Shown: piece by piece, positions 35,285 through 44,202 of the stretch | How positions within the stretch are numbered: position 1 is the stretch's first letter | Layout of the letters: each line of letters begins with the position of its first letter | Assembly (NCBI RefSeq): GCF_030709675.1 | Contig: NZ_JAUZQD010000022.1 | Location: forward strand, 1 to 64,000 | Direction: 5' to 3' | DNA length: 64,000 nucleotides | Origin: Symbioplanes lichenis | Lineage (GTDB): Bacteria > Actinomycetota > Actinomycetes > Mycobacteriales > Micromonosporaceae | Notes under the pieces: model-generated | What the model saw: only the letters and a program-made list of their open reading frames with translations | What the model was told of the DNA's origin: nothing | The model's database searches: none | Translations under genes and position numbers: made by a program

Positions 35285-36109
35285 GTGGCGGGGACGCTCT
35301 ACGCGGTCAGCGACCTGCACGTCGCGTACGAGGAGAATCGGGCGCTGGTCGACCGGCTCGAGCCGGACTCGCGCGAGGACTGGCTGATCGTGGCCGGCGA
35401 CGTCGCCGAGCAGGCCGGGCAGATCGAGACGACGCTGCGGCTGCTGCGCTCGCGGTTCGCCGAGGTGATCTGGGCGCCGGGCAACCACGAGCTGTGGACC
35501 CACCCCCGCGACCCGCTCACGCTGCGCGGCGCCGACCGCTACGACCGGCTCGTCGCGATCTGCCGGCACCTGGGCGTCCGCACGCCCGAGGACGAGTTCG
35601 CCGTCTGGTCCGGCGCGGGCGGCCCGGCCGTCGTGGCCCCGCTCTTCCTCCTGTACGACTACACGTGGCGAGCGCCCGGGACGGCCACCAAGGCGGAGTC
35701 GCTCGCCTACGCGTACCGGACGGGGGTGGTGTGCACCGACGAGCAGTTGCTGCACGCGGACCCGTACCCGGATCGGGAGACGTGGTGCCGCGAGCGCGTC
35801 GCGCTGACCGAGCAGCGCCTGGCCGCCGTGGACCCGGAGACGCCGATGGTGCTGGTGAGCCACTGGCCGCTGCACCGGCACCCGACCGAGGTGCTGTGGT
35901 ACCCGGAGTTCGCCCAGTGGTGCGGCACCGACCTCACGACCGACTGGCACCGCAAGTTCAACGTGGCCGCCTGCGTCTACGGGCACCTGCACATCCCGCG
36001 CACCACGTGGCAGGACGGCGTGCCGTTCCACGAGGTGTCGCTGGGCTACCCGCGCGAGTGGAAGCGCCGCGACAAGCCGCCCGTCCTGCTGCACCAGGTG
36101 CTCGGGTGA
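35285..36109 (+). CDS. Metallophosphoesterase
   Basis: The 274-residue protein has the calcineurin-like metal-binding motifs in order: AVSDLHVAYEEN (D-x-H), VAGDVAEQ (GD), APGNHELW (GNHE), VSHWPLHR and YGHLHIPR (GHxH). It is a cytoplasmic hydrolase of phosphomonoesters or diesters; this branch often lies near phosphopantetheinyl transferases in actinomycetes, but none is seen here. GTG at 35285 follows GGGGAGG. The next gene overlaps by four bases. Confidence 0.9.
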   Translation: MAGTLYAVSDLHVAYEENRALVDRLEPDSREDWLIVAGDVAEQAGQIETTLRLLRSRFAEVIWAPGNHELWTHPRDPLTLRGADRYDRLVAICRHLGVRTPEDEFAVWSGAGGPAVVAPLFLLYDYTWRAPGTATKAESLAYAYRTGVVCTDEQLLHADPYPDRETWCRERVALTEQRLAAVDPETPMVLVSHWPLHRHPTEVLWYPEFAQWCGTDLTTDWHRKFNVAACVYGHLHIPRTTWQDGVPFHEVSLGYPREWKRRDKPPVLLHQVLG

Positions 36110-36534
36110 AAGCGTTCGCCCTGGCCCTGATCGGCCTGCTCAGCGCCCTCACCCTGGGCACCGCGATCCTCGCCCGCGACGATCCGCGGCTCGACAGCGG
36201 CGGCCTGAGCCTGACCGACGCCGTGGTCGTCGCGGTGACCGGCAACGCCGTCGAGCTCAAGGTCTCCGACCCGGCCCGGCCGGCTCCCTGCCGGGTGCCC
36301 GAGTCCGACTTCTCCGGGGCCGCGCCCGCCGTCGGCGAGGTCGTGCCGGTCACCGACTCGTGCGAGCTGGCCCGGGTCACCGGCGTGCTGCCGCGCGGCA
36401 GCCTGACGCTCACCGGCCTGACCGGCGTGGCGATCCTGGCGCTGTGGGCGGGCCTGCGGTGGCGCCGCGCGCGCCGCCGGCGGGGCCAGGATCAGGCGCT
36501 GGCCACGTATCTGTCGCGGAATGTCGCCCGGTAG
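36106..36534 (+). CDS. Small two-span membrane protein, coupled to the phosphoesterase
   Basis: The 142-residue protein has an N-terminal hydrophobic span, an extracytoplasmic middle with two Cys (PAPCRVPE and TDSCELAR, possible disulfide), a second span (TGVAILALWAGLRW) and a basic tail. I do not recognise the family. It starts inside the phosphoesterase stop (GTGA) and its 3' end overlaps the convergent regulator gene by 43 bases. Confidence 0.6.
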   Translation: MKAFALALIGLLSALTLGTAILARDDPRLDSGGLSLTDAVVVAVTGNAVELKVSDPARPAPCRVPESDFSGAAPAVGEVVPVTDSCELARVTGVLPRGSLTLTGLTGVAILALWAGLRWRRARRRRGQDQALATYLSRNVAR

Positions 36535-37454
36535 GCCTGCGGCGTCGTGCCGAGCCGCTGCCCGAAGTGGTGGCGCAGGTTGGCCGCGGTGCCGAAGCCG
36601 GTGCGCCCGGCGATCGCGTCGACGCCCAGCCCGGTCTCCTCGAGCAGGCGCCGGGCCAGCAGCACCCGCTGACCGGTCAGCCAGTCGTGCGGCGTGGTGC
36701 CGGTCTCGGCCCGGAACTTGCGGGCGAACGTGCGCGGCGCCATCAGCGCCCGGGCGGCCATCGTGTCCACGGTGTGCGGACTGTCCAGGGTGGCCAGCAC
36801 CTCGGTGAGCAGCGGCTGCAGCGTCTCGCACTCGACCGCCCGCACCGGCGTCTCGATGTACTGCGCCTGCCCGCCGTCACGGTGCGGCGGCACCACCATG
36901 CGCCGGGCGATCTGCGTCGCCACCGCCGAGCCCTGCTCGAGCCGGATCAGGTGCAGCCCGCAGTCCACCGCGGCGGCCGTCCCGGCGCTGGTCAGCACCC
37001 GGCCGTCCGCGACATAGAGCACGCCCGGGTCCACCTCGGCCGCCGGGAACGTGGCCGCCAGCCGGTCGGTGTGCCGCCAGTGCGTCGTGCACCGGCGCCC
37101 GTCGAGCAGCCCGGCCGCCCCGAGCGCGAACGCCCCGGTGCACACGCCGGCCACCCAGGCCCCGCGCGCCTCGGCCCGGCGCAGCACGTCGATCACCTCC
37201 GCCGGCGGCGGCGCCGAGGTGTCGTAGGGCACGACCGCGACCAGGTCGGCCTCGTCGGCCGCCGCCAGGTCGTGCTCGGGAAAGACCGAGAAGCCCGCAT
37301 GGGTACGCACGGGAGCGCCGCCGACCGTGCACACCGCGAAGTCGTACGCGGGCAGGCCCTCGGCGGTGCGGTCGTAACCGAACAGCTCGGAGAAGACGCC
37401 GAGCTCGAAGACGGACACCTCGTGCAGGGCGATCACGGCGACACGGCGCAACAT
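36492..37454 (-). CDS. GlxA-type transcriptional regulator (DJ-1/PfpI domain plus AraC HTH)
   Basis: The 320-residue protein has an N-terminal DJ-1/PfpI-like domain with a Cys nucleophile elbow (GVCTGAFALGAAG), followed by an AraC-type double HTH (DTMAARALMAPRTFARKFRA and GVDAIAGRTGFGTAANLRHH). This is the GlxA/FtrA class of amidotransferase-like regulators. The ATG at 37454 begins the conserved domain. Targets are unknown. Confidence 0.9.
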   Translation of the reverse strand: MLRRVAVIALHEVSVFELGVFSELFGYDRTAEGLPAYDFAVCTVGGAPVRTHAGFSVFPEHDLAAADEADLVAVVPYDTSAPPPAEVIDVLRRAEARGAWVAGVCTGAFALGAAGLLDGRRCTTHWRHTDRLAATFPAAEVDPGVLYVADGRVLTSAGTAAAVDCGLHLIRLEQGSAVATQIARRMVVPPHRDGGQAQYIETPVRAVECETLQPLLTEVLATLDSPHTVDTMAARALMAPRTFARKFRAETGTTPHDWLTGQRVLLARRLLEETGLGVDAIAGRTGFGTAANLRHHFGQRLGTTPQAYRATFRDRYVASA

Positions 37455-37600
37455 GCCGCCAGCGTACGCGCGCGATGGCAGGATTTCGAGCACCTATGGC
37501 ATCTCTGCCACTGTCCCGCCCCGGCGCCCGGGTCCAGACTGGGTGTCAGGCAACCCGGTGCGCACCGGCTCATTCAACGGCTGGACAGGGTGTGACCGTC

Positions 37601-37735
37601 ATGGAACTCGTACTGCTCGTCTTCTTCGTCCTCGTCGCCGTGCTCGGGGCGACCGGCCTGGTGGCCGACTCGCGGGACAGCGCCGACTGGAAGCCCACCA
37701 GCGACGGCGTCCGCGCCCCGGCGCAGCGCCTCTGA
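37601..37735 (+). CDS. Small single-span membrane peptide
   Basis: The 44-residue peptide begins with a hydrophobic helix (MELVLLVFFVLVAVLGATGL) and a short polar tail. A GTG nine bases earlier is also possible. No family is recognised. Confidence 0.4.
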   Translation: MELVLLVFFVLVAVLGATGLVADSRDSADWKPTSDGVRAPAQRL

Positions 37736-37797
37736 CCACAGGAGTGGCGCGGCCCCCACCCGGAACCGCGCCACGCACACACCCCTGCTGGTGTTTC

Positions 37798-38637
37798 CTA
37801 CTTCTTCGCCTTGGCCGGGGCCGCGGACTCCTCGGCGCCGGCCTCGTCCCCGGCGCCCTGCTCGTCGCCCGCACCGGCCTCGTCGCCCGCACCGGCTTCC
37901 TCACCCGCGCCCGCCTCGTCACCGGCGCCGGCCTCCTCGCCCGCGCCCGCGTCGTCACCGGCGGCGTCGCCCGCGGCGACCTTCGCGTCGGCCAGCGTCA
38001 GGCAGGCGGTGAGCAGCGCCTCGCGGGCGTCGACCACGGCCTGGTCCTCGGCCGCGGCGCCCTCCTCGGCGCCTTCCTCACCGGCGCCGGCTTCCTCACC
38101 GGCGCTCTCGGCGGCACCCTCCTCGGCGGCCTGCTCGGCGATCTTGTCCGCGTACTTCTTCGCGATCGCCTTCTTGGCCTTCTTGCTGAGCGGCGCGTCC
38201 TCCGCACCCTTCTCGGCACCGGCCTCCTCGCCCGCGCCGGCCTCTTCTCCGGCGCCGGCCTCTTCTTCCCCGGCGCCGGCCTCTTCCCCGGCGGCCTCGG
38301 CGTCGGCGGCGGCCTGGTCCACGGCGAACTGGTCGCACGCCTCCTCGAGGGCCAGGGCCGACGCGGCGGCGGCCTCGGCGGCACCGACCTCCTGCTCGGG
38401 CTGCAATTGTTCGCCGTCACAGACAACGGCGCCGGCGTTGATTTCCAGCGCCTCGCACCCGGCCACGTCGAAGCTCGACCCGTCCACCACGATGATCTGC
38501 TTCGCGGCCTCGGCCTGCTCCCCCGCCGACGCCAGTTGCAGACCGGTCACCCCGCCTGCCACCAGCACGCCGGCAAAGACTGCGGCGCCGATCGCCTTGC
38601 GGTTGACGCCGGTACCCCGTCGCTGACGCAGTCTCAT
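37798..38637 (-). CDS. Secreted acidic AGAGEE/AGAGDE-repeat protein
   Basis: The 279-residue product has a basic N-terminus and signal peptide (IGAAVFAGVLVAGGVTGL), a central alanine-rich helical stretch with two Cys (VAGCEALEI and VVCDGEQ), and two blocks of six-residue AGAGEE/AGAGDE repeats, with a Lys-rich segment (SKKAKKAIAKKYADKIAEQ) between them. The composition is extremely Ala/Gly/Glu-rich. It ends in Lys-Lys. The ATG at 38637 follows TTGGAG. I do not recognise a family; the repeats suggest a structural or ion-binding surface protein. Confidence 0.65.
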   Translation of the reverse strand: MRLRQRRGTGVNRKAIGAAVFAGVLVAGGVTGLQLASAGEQAEAAKQIIVVDGSSFDVAGCEALEINAGAVVCDGEQLQPEQEVGAAEAAAASALALEEACDQFAVDQAAADAEAAGEEAGAGEEEAGAGEEAGAGEEAGAEKGAEDAPLSKKAKKAIAKKYADKIAEQAAEEGAAESAGEEAGAGEEGAEEGAAAEDQAVVDAREALLTACLTLADAKVAAGDAAGDDAGAGEEAGAGDEAGAGEEAGAGDEAGAGDEQGAGDEAGAEESAAPAKAKK

Positions 38638-38819
38638 CACCACTCCAAGTCGTCGCTGAACGTCGTTGTCGCGGATCGGTACGGGACCCGGTGCACGGGG
38701 GTTCAAAAATTGCCCCACATTCGGGGGGTTCAATTTCGAACGGACTAATTTCCTTAAATTTCGGCGACCGGGATACGTCGGACCATTTCCGGCCGCATCC
38801 ATCCATTAGCATCGATGTC

Positions 38820-40106
38820 ATGACTGCTGCACGAGCACACCGGTCCGGCGCCGCGGCGGCACTCTCCCTCGGGGTGGTGCTGACCCTCGGCGGCTACACG
38901 ACAGACGACGCGCGCGCCGAACCCCTCACGCCGGTCGCGCTGACCGTGGCCGGCGGCGTGGACCCCGGCGCCGCCGCCGGGCGCTCACTGAACCTGCCCC
39001 CGGGCTGGACCGCCGAGGTCTGGGCCAACGTTCCGGGCGCGCGCCGGCTGGCCTGGACACCGGACGGACGGCTGCTCGTCTCCACCGGCGCCGCCGGCAC
39101 GATCGTGGCGCTCACCCCGGCGACCGGAGGACAGGGCCCGGCCGTGACGACCCTGGCCGACGGGCTCAACCATCCCCAGGGACTCGCCTTCGCCGAGCAA
39201 GACGGGCAGTACGTCCTCGTGGCCGGTGATCAGTCCCGGATTCTCGCCTGGGACTACGCCGGCGGCACGGTGACCGGTCAGCGCGCGATCGCCGACGGGC
39301 TGCCCACCGGCGGCCACGACCGCATCACGCCGGTGGTCGACGGCGACCAGGTCTTCTACAACCTCGGATCGCGCACCAACGACGACCCGATCGACCGCAC
39401 CACCACCCCGCCGCGGGCGACGATCGCCCAGGTCGGCCTGGACGGCACCGGCCACCGGACCGTCGCCACCGGGGTGCGCAACGGCTCGGGCCTGTCCATC
39501 GCACCCGACGGCACCCTCTTCGCCGCGATCAACCAGGCCGACAACCAGCCCTACCCCTTCCGCGACGACACCGGCCGGTACGGGCAGCAGGTCCCGGCCT
39601 ACATCAACGAGAACCCGGTCGACCAGGTCGCCCGGATCAAACCCGGGACCGAGCTGGGCTGGCCCTACTGCGTGCCGGACACCACCGGGCACCCGGACCG
39701 CACCGACCTCGGCTATGTCGCCCAGCCGCTCCGCAACCCGGACAACACCGTGCTCGACTGCGCCACCGTCGCCCGCACCGCGCTCGGCCTGCCCGCGCAC
39801 AGCGCCGTCCTCGGCTTCACCTTCACCCACGGGTCCGCCCTGCCGCCGTCCCTGGCCCGCGGCGCGCTGCTCACCTCGCACGGCTCCTGGAACCGCACGC
39901 CGCCGCGCGAGCCGAACGTCGCCTACAGCGCCTGGGACGACACCGCGAACACCCTCACGCCGCCCGAGACGCTGGTCACCGGCTGGCAGAACGCCGACGG
40001 CACCCGCTGGGGCCGCAGCGTCGACGCGATCCCCGGCCCCGACGGCGCGCTCTACGTCACCGACGACCAGGCCGGGCTCGTCTACCGCCTGGCCCCGGCG
40101 CGCTGA
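38820..40106 (+). CDS. PQQ-type sugar (sorbosone/glucose) dehydrogenase family protein, secreted
   Basis: The 428-residue protein has a signal-like N-terminus and the six-bladed propeller of the GSDH/sorbosone dehydrogenase family: LPPGWTAEVWANVPGARRLA, DGLNHPQGLAFA, RNGSGLSIAPDGTLFAAINQ, GWPYCVPD and ALLTSHGSWNRTPP. It would oxidise sugars outside the cell. The export signal ends in LTLGGYTTDD; many relatives have a lipobox Cys there, but this copy has Tyr, so it is likely released rather than lipid-anchored. Upstream is an AT-rich stretch (38700-38770), the probable promoter. Confidence 0.85.
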   Translation: MTAARAHRSGAAAALSLGVVLTLGGYTTDDARAEPLTPVALTVAGGVDPGAAAGRSLNLPPGWTAEVWANVPGARRLAWTPDGRLLVSTGAAGTIVALTPATGGQGPAVTTLADGLNHPQGLAFAEQDGQYVLVAGDQSRILAWDYAGGTVTGQRAIADGLPTGGHDRITPVVDGDQVFYNLGSRTNDDPIDRTTTPPRATIAQVGLDGTGHRTVATGVRNGSGLSIAPDGTLFAAINQADNQPYPFRDDTGRYGQQVPAYINENPVDQVARIKPGTELGWPYCVPDTTGHPDRTDLGYVAQPLRNPDNTVLDCATVARTALGLPAHSAVLGFTFTHGSALPPSLARGALLTSHGSWNRTPPREPNVAYSAWDDTANTLTPPETLVTGWQNADGTRWGRSVDAIPGPDGALYVTDDQAGLVYRLAPAR

Positions 40107-40185
40107 CCGGGCAGCGGCACGGAGAAACGCGACACACCGCGCCGGAAGGAGGATTGAATCCGCGGCGAGTGGTCATATGCGGGGC

Positions 40186-41580
40186 ATGGCGTTGGACAAG
40201 ACCGTGTTCGTGCTCTTCGGGGCCACAGGCGACCTGGCGCGGCGGATGGTGCTGCCGGCGTTCTACACCCTCTGGACCTCCGGCCTGCTCCCCGACGACT
40301 GGGTGCTGGTGGGCAACGGCCGCGGCGACGTGGCCCACGAGGACTTCCGCAAGCACGTGCACGACGTGCTCACCGAGTTCGGGCCGCGGCCGGAGGGCAA
40401 GCAGTGGACCGGCTTCGCCGACCGGGTGCTCTTCGCCGGCGGCGGCTTCGACACCGACTCCCCCGGCAGCCTGCTCGACGTCATCCACGAGGCCCGCGAG
40501 CGGGTCGGCGAGGACGCGCAGCTGGTGCACTACTTCGCCGTGCCGCCGTCCACCTTCGCCGGGCTGACCGAGGCCCTCGGCACCCACGGTCTCGCCGAGG
40601 GCGCCCGCGTCGTCTACGAGAAGCCCTTCGGCACCTCCCCCGACGACTTCAAGGCCCTCGACCGTACGGTCCACCGGGTCCTCGACGAGTCGCAGGTCTA
40701 CCGGATCGACCACTTCCTGGGCAAGGAGGCGACGCAGAACCTGCACGTGCTGCGTTTCGCCAACGAGCTGTTCGCCGCCGCCTGGGACCGCACCCACATC
40801 GAGAGCGTCCAGATCGACGTGCCCGAGGAGCTGGACATCGCCGACCGGGCCGGCTTCTACGACGCCACCGGCGCCACGCTCGACATGCTCGTCACCCACC
40901 TCTTCCAGGTCGCGGCCGAGGTGGCCATGGAACCGCCCGCCACCCTCGACGCCGCCGGCCTGCAGAGCGCCCGCGAGAAGGTGATCAAGGCGTTCCGCCC
41001 GCTCGACCCGGCCGAGGTGGTGCTCGGGCAGTTCGCGGGCTACACCGACGTCGAGGGGATCAAGAAGCGCTCCCGCACCGACACGTTCGTCGCGGCGCGC
41101 CTCTGGATCGACAACCCGCGCTGGCGGGGTGTGCCGTTCCTGCTGCGTACCGGGAAAAGGATGGCGGCCAGCGCCCAGCGGGTGAGCATCGTCCTGCGCA
41201 AGCCTGCGGGACCCTTCGCGGGGCTGCCGGACCACGCGAACGTCCTGAGCTTCGCGCTGTCCGGCGACGGCGAGATCAGCATCGGGCTGCTCGCCAAGAA
41301 GCCCGGCGTGGCGCTGGACGTCGACCCCGCCACCGTGAAGCTGCCGCTGGCGAGCCTGCCCGAGGCCGAGCCCCTGCCCCCGTACGCCCGGCTCCTGCAC
41401 GACGTCCTCGAGGGTGACCGGTCCCTCTTCACCCGGCCCGACGGGCTCGGGGCCGCCTGGAAGGCGGTGCGGCCGCTGCTCGAGAACCGGCCGCGCCTGC
41501 ACAAGTACGACCAGGGGTCCTGGGGTCCGGCCGCCGCCCGCAAGCTCGCCGGTCCGCACGGCTGGCTCCTCGGCCAGTAG
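40186..41580 (+). CDS. zwf: Glucose-6-phosphate dehydrogenase
   Basis: The 464-residue enzyme has the NADP-binding motif GATGDLA (residues 12-18) and the active-site signature RIDHFLGKEA (173-182). The length and C-terminal half (GIKKRSRTDTFVAARLWIDN, then RTGKRMAASAQRV) fit the family. It catalyses the first step of the oxidative pentose phosphate pathway. It lies outside the usual tal-zwf-opcA-pgl cluster and follows a sugar dehydrogenase gene after 79 bases, so it may be a second copy. An in-frame ATG at 40177 is an alternative start. Confidence 0.93.
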   Translation: MALDKTVFVLFGATGDLARRMVLPAFYTLWTSGLLPDDWVLVGNGRGDVAHEDFRKHVHDVLTEFGPRPEGKQWTGFADRVLFAGGGFDTDSPGSLLDVIHEARERVGEDAQLVHYFAVPPSTFAGLTEALGTHGLAEGARVVYEKPFGTSPDDFKALDRTVHRVLDESQVYRIDHFLGKEATQNLHVLRFANELFAAAWDRTHIESVQIDVPEELDIADRAGFYDATGATLDMLVTHLFQVAAEVAMEPPATLDAAGLQSAREKVIKAFRPLDPAEVVLGQFAGYTDVEGIKKRSRTDTFVAARLWIDNPRWRGVPFLLRTGKRMAASAQRVSIVLRKPAGPFAGLPDHANVLSFALSGDGEISIGLLAKKPGVALDVDPATVKLPLASLPEAEPLPPYARLLHDVLEGDRSLFTRPDGLGAAWKAVRPLLENRPRLHKYDQGSWGPAAARKLAGPHGWLLGQ

Positions 41581-41696
41581 CCGCCGCGCCGCCTGTCGCT
41601 CGGGCGGCTTCCCGGCCGGTCCCCCGGGCGAGTGATGGTGTCGTCACTTTCCGGGGCATAGCATCGCGGGATGCCACTGCCCGGGGCCACTCCGCC

Positions 41697-42632
41697 GTGA
41701 GATCCGGAGCCGCGGCCGACCGCACCGGCTACTTCCACGAGGCGCTCCGCTACCACTCGGACGCCGAACTGCTCGACGTCGTCGTCCCCTTCCTGGCCGG
41801 CGGCCCGGTCGCGGGCGAACCGACCTACGTGGCGTGCGGCGGCCGCACCACGGCCCTGCTCCGTGACGTCCTCCCGCCCAGCTCCGGCGTCGAGTTCCTG
41901 GCCCCCGGCGCCACGTACGCCCGGCCGGCCGCCGCCATCCGCGCCTACCAGGCCCTGCTCAGCCGCGACATCGCCACCGGCGTCGACCAGATCCGCATCG
42001 TCGGCGAGGTTCCGACGGCCGGGCCCACCTGGCACTCCTGGGCCCGCTACGAGGCGGCGATCAACCACGCGTTCGGCGGCTTCCCGCTGTGGAGCCTCTG
42101 CCCCTACGACGCCCGCGTCACCCCGCCCGCCGTCCTCGACGACGTGGCCCGCACCCACCCCAGCTTCGCCGCGCCCGGCGATCGGCACGAGCCCAGCCGG
42201 GCGTACACGGAACCGCCGCTCTTCCTGCGGGAAGGCCGCACCGCCGCACCGGACCCCCTGCAGGCCGGCCCGCCCGCCGCCACGCTCGTCGACGCCACCC
42301 CCGCCGAGGCCCGCGCCGCCGTCCGCCGGCTCGGCGCCGGCCTCCCCGCCCCGTCCCTCGACGACCTCGTCATCGCCGTCAACGAGACGATCACCAATGC
42401 CTTCCTGTACGGCCACCCGCCCGTCCACGTGCGCATCTGGGCCGGCGACGGGCGTGCCGTCGTCACCGTCACCGACGCCGGGCGGGGCCCCGGTGACCCG
42501 TACGCGGGCCTGCTGCCCCCGCCCGCCGGCAGCGTCACCGGCCGCGGCCTCTGGATCACCCACCAGACCTGCACCCACGTCACCACCGCGCGCGACGAGA
42601 CCGGCTGGACCGTCCGGATGACCGCGGAATAA
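41697..42632 (+). CDS. MEDS-domain / anti-sigma-type ATPase signalling protein
   Basis: The 311-residue protein has an N-terminal MEDS (DcmR-type sensory) domain to about residue 170 (YHSDAELLDVVVPFLAGGP, then GVDQIRIVGEVP) and a C-terminal HATPase_c of the RsbW/anti-sigma kind (DLVIAVNETITNAFLYGHPP as N-box, VTVTDAGRGPGDPYA and GRGLWITHQTCTHV). It probably phosphorylates or sequesters an anti-sigma antagonist in response to an unknown ligand. It has a GTG start and stands alone. Confidence 0.85.
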   Translation: MRSGAAADRTGYFHEALRYHSDAELLDVVVPFLAGGPVAGEPTYVACGGRTTALLRDVLPPSSGVEFLAPGATYARPAAAIRAYQALLSRDIATGVDQIRIVGEVPTAGPTWHSWARYEAAINHAFGGFPLWSLCPYDARVTPPAVLDDVARTHPSFAAPGDRHEPSRAYTEPPLFLREGRTAAPDPLQAGPPAATLVDATPAEARAAVRRLGAGLPAPSLDDLVIAVNETITNAFLYGHPPVHVRIWAGDGRAVVTVTDAGRGPGDPYAGLLPPPAGSVTGRGLWITHQTCTHVTTARDETGWTVRMTAE

Positions 42633-42680
42633 CCCGGCGCCCCAGGCGTTGAGACCCGTGGATCACCGAGGAGGTCACTC

Positions 42681-42932
42681 ATGAAGACAGGTATCCACCC
42701 CACGTACGGCCCCGTCGTCTACCGCGACCGCAGCGCCGGCTACGCGTTCCTCACCCGCTCGACGGCGACGAGCGACAAGACGATCGAGTGGGAGGACGGC
42801 CGCACCTACCCGGTCCTCGACGTCGACATCTCGGCGGGCAGCCACCCCTTCTGGACCGGCAAGCAGCGCCTCCTCGACACCGCCGGCCGGGTCGAGAAGT
42901 TCCGCCAGAGGTACGCCCGCTTCTCGAAGTAA
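42681..42932 (+). CDS. rpmE2: 50S ribosomal protein L31 type B
   Basis: The 83-residue protein is ribosomal L31 of the zinc-independent type: MKTGIHPTYGPVVYRD at the start, SHPFWTGKQRLLDTAGRVEK at the end, and none of the CxxC pairs of type A. Type B copies are usually derepressed by Zur under zinc limitation; I could not see a definite Zur box upstream. A hairpin with a T-rich tail follows. Confidence 0.92.
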   Translation: MKTGIHPTYGPVVYRDRSAGYAFLTRSTATSDKTIEWEDGRTYPVLDVDISAGSHPFWTGKQRLLDTAGRVEKFRQRYARFSK

Positions 42933-42947
42933 CAGCTCTGCCCCGGG

Positions 42948-42978
42948 GCCCCGGTCACGCTCGTCGTGGCCGGGGCCT
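42948..42978 (+). terminator. Terminator after rpmE2
   Basis: A 13-bp stem (42948-42960 with 42966-42978, one G-T wobble) and 5-base loop, followed by TTTCG. Confidence 0.8.
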
Positions 42979-43143
42979 TTCGTGCTCCCGCCACCCACCC
43001 GTCACGCCCTCCAGAGCATCCTAGGAACCTACCCTGATCGCCTGTCATTGCCGACAATGATCGCTTCGCCCAGCTCCATGGGCATCCGTCCTGCCGGCTC
43101 TCTCGCCTCGACCTGGACCGGAGCGCGCCGTACCCTCGACGTC

Positions 43144-43311
43144 ATGACCCGGGACACCGAGGCCGCCCCCCTTGCGGAAGTTCTCGCCGAACACGGCCGC
43201 CCCGTCACCGAGGACGGCATCGAGCGCGCCCGCCGCACCCGGGCCCGCCGCGCCGAGGAGCGTGACAACGGCGCCAATGCCGTCGCGCTCGCTCGCCTGC
43301 GCGCCGCGTGA
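43144..43311 (+). CDS. Small antitoxin-like protein
   Basis: The 55-residue, charged protein (GIERARRTRARRAEERDNG) has no membrane span. It overlaps the following PIN-like gene by four bases (GTGA), the arrangement of VapB-like antitoxin and toxin pairs. No known DNA-binding motif is certain. The assignment is by position and size. Confidence 0.5.
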   Translation: MTRDTEAAPLAEVLAEHGRPVTEDGIERARRTRARRAEERDNGANAVALARLRAA

Positions 43312-43700
43312 GCGACCGCCCGCCCCAGCTCGTTCTCGACGTCACCGCGATCGCCGCCTGGACCCGTGGGTCCGTCGCGGTCGGTGAGCTGCTGGCCGAG
43401 ATCGACCGTGACCACGGATCCGTCATCGTCCCGCTGCCCTGCCTGATCCGCGTCGCCGCCACCGCCCTCGACGAGGACAAGCAGTGGCTGGACCTGCTTG
43501 TTCACCATCCTGCCGCCGTCGTCCGCCCCGACGATCCCGGCGACTGGCGCATGCTCGCCGAGGCGCACCGGATCGTCGGCAGCGCACCCGTGGCCTCGGC
43601 GGCCTGGCACGCCCTCACCCACGGGATCGACGTGCTCACCCGCACCGCGAAGCCCTACGAGGGTCTCGGCGGCGACTTCCTTCTGCTGTTCGACGGCTGA
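43308..43700 (+). CDS. PIN-like domain protein, possible toxin
   Basis: The 130-residue protein starts with LVLDVTAIAAWTRGSVAVGE, which resembles the first strand of PIN ribonucleases with its acidic residue, followed by a central helix-strand pattern and VLTRTAKPYEGLG near the end. The later acidic residues are not clearly in canonical positions. With the overlapping small gene upstream it looks like a toxin-antitoxin module of the VapC class, possibly degenerate. It is convergent with the MOSC gene. Confidence 0.5.
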   Translation: MSDRPPQLVLDVTAIAAWTRGSVAVGELLAEIDRDHGSVIVPLPCLIRVAATALDEDKQWLDLLVHHPAAVVRPDDPGDWRMLAEAHRIVGSAPVASAAWHALTHGIDVLTRTAKPYEGLGGDFLLLFDG

Positions 43701-43722
43701 GACGTCATGTCGCCGCCCGTTG

Positions 43723-44202
43723 TCAGGGGTCGGTGACGGTGACCTCGACCGGGCCGACGCGCAGGGTGCCGTCGTCGAGGGGGACGCAGCGGGCGCCGCC
43801 CTTGCCGCGCATGGCCTTGAACTGGCCCGGGGCGATCACCACGTCCATCCAGGCGCACGGGTTGGCGCGGCGCCGCAGGTGCAACCGGACCGGGCCGTCG
43901 CCGGAGTCGAGGGTCAGGATCTTGCCGATCAGGTCGTCGATCGGGACGCCGGCTATGAGGATGTTGCGGCGCGCCTGGACGAGATCGGCGCCGGGCGGCA
44001 GCGACGACGCGGACATGATGGTGATGCTCGCGTCGCGGTGGGCGGGCTGGGCGTAGTAGCGGTCGCCCTCGATGCCCAGGCCGGCACGGACGCGTACCGA
44101 CGACGTGAGCTCGCCCTCCGGGGCCGGCAGCGGACCGGCCGCCGGACGGCCCTCGTAGCGGTGGATCGGCGAGGCGAGCAGTTGGAGGATCTCCGCGGTC
44201 AC
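43723..44202 (-). CDS. MOSC-domain protein
   Basis: The 159-residue protein has MOSC-domain features: GLGIEGDRYY, ASITIMSASSLP, RRNILIAGVPIDDLIGK, LHLRRRANPCAWMD and the basic GGARCVPLDDG with a Cys that could bind a sulfur carrier. MOSC proteins handle molybdenum-cofactor sulfur or reduce N-hydroxylated compounds. The GTG start overlaps the preceding AbfB-protein stop (GTGA). Confidence 0.85.
   Translation of the reverse strand: MTAEILQLLASPIHRYEGRPAAGPLPAPEGELTSSVRVRAGLGIEGDRYYAQPAHRDASITIMSASSLPPGADLVQARRNILIAGVPIDDLIGKILTLDSGDGPVRLHLRRRANPCAWMDVVIAPGQFKAMRGKGGARCVPLDDGTLRVGPVEVTVTDP

Noticed and set aside
37798..38330. CRISPR-like or tandem-repeat array
   Set aside because: The periodicity comes from codons of the AGAGEE repeats; no spacer/repeat structure.
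37811..38626. Plus-strand SPAP-repeat protein
   Set aside because: It is the exact antisense of the AGAGEE repeat gene, which has a signal peptide and ribosome site.
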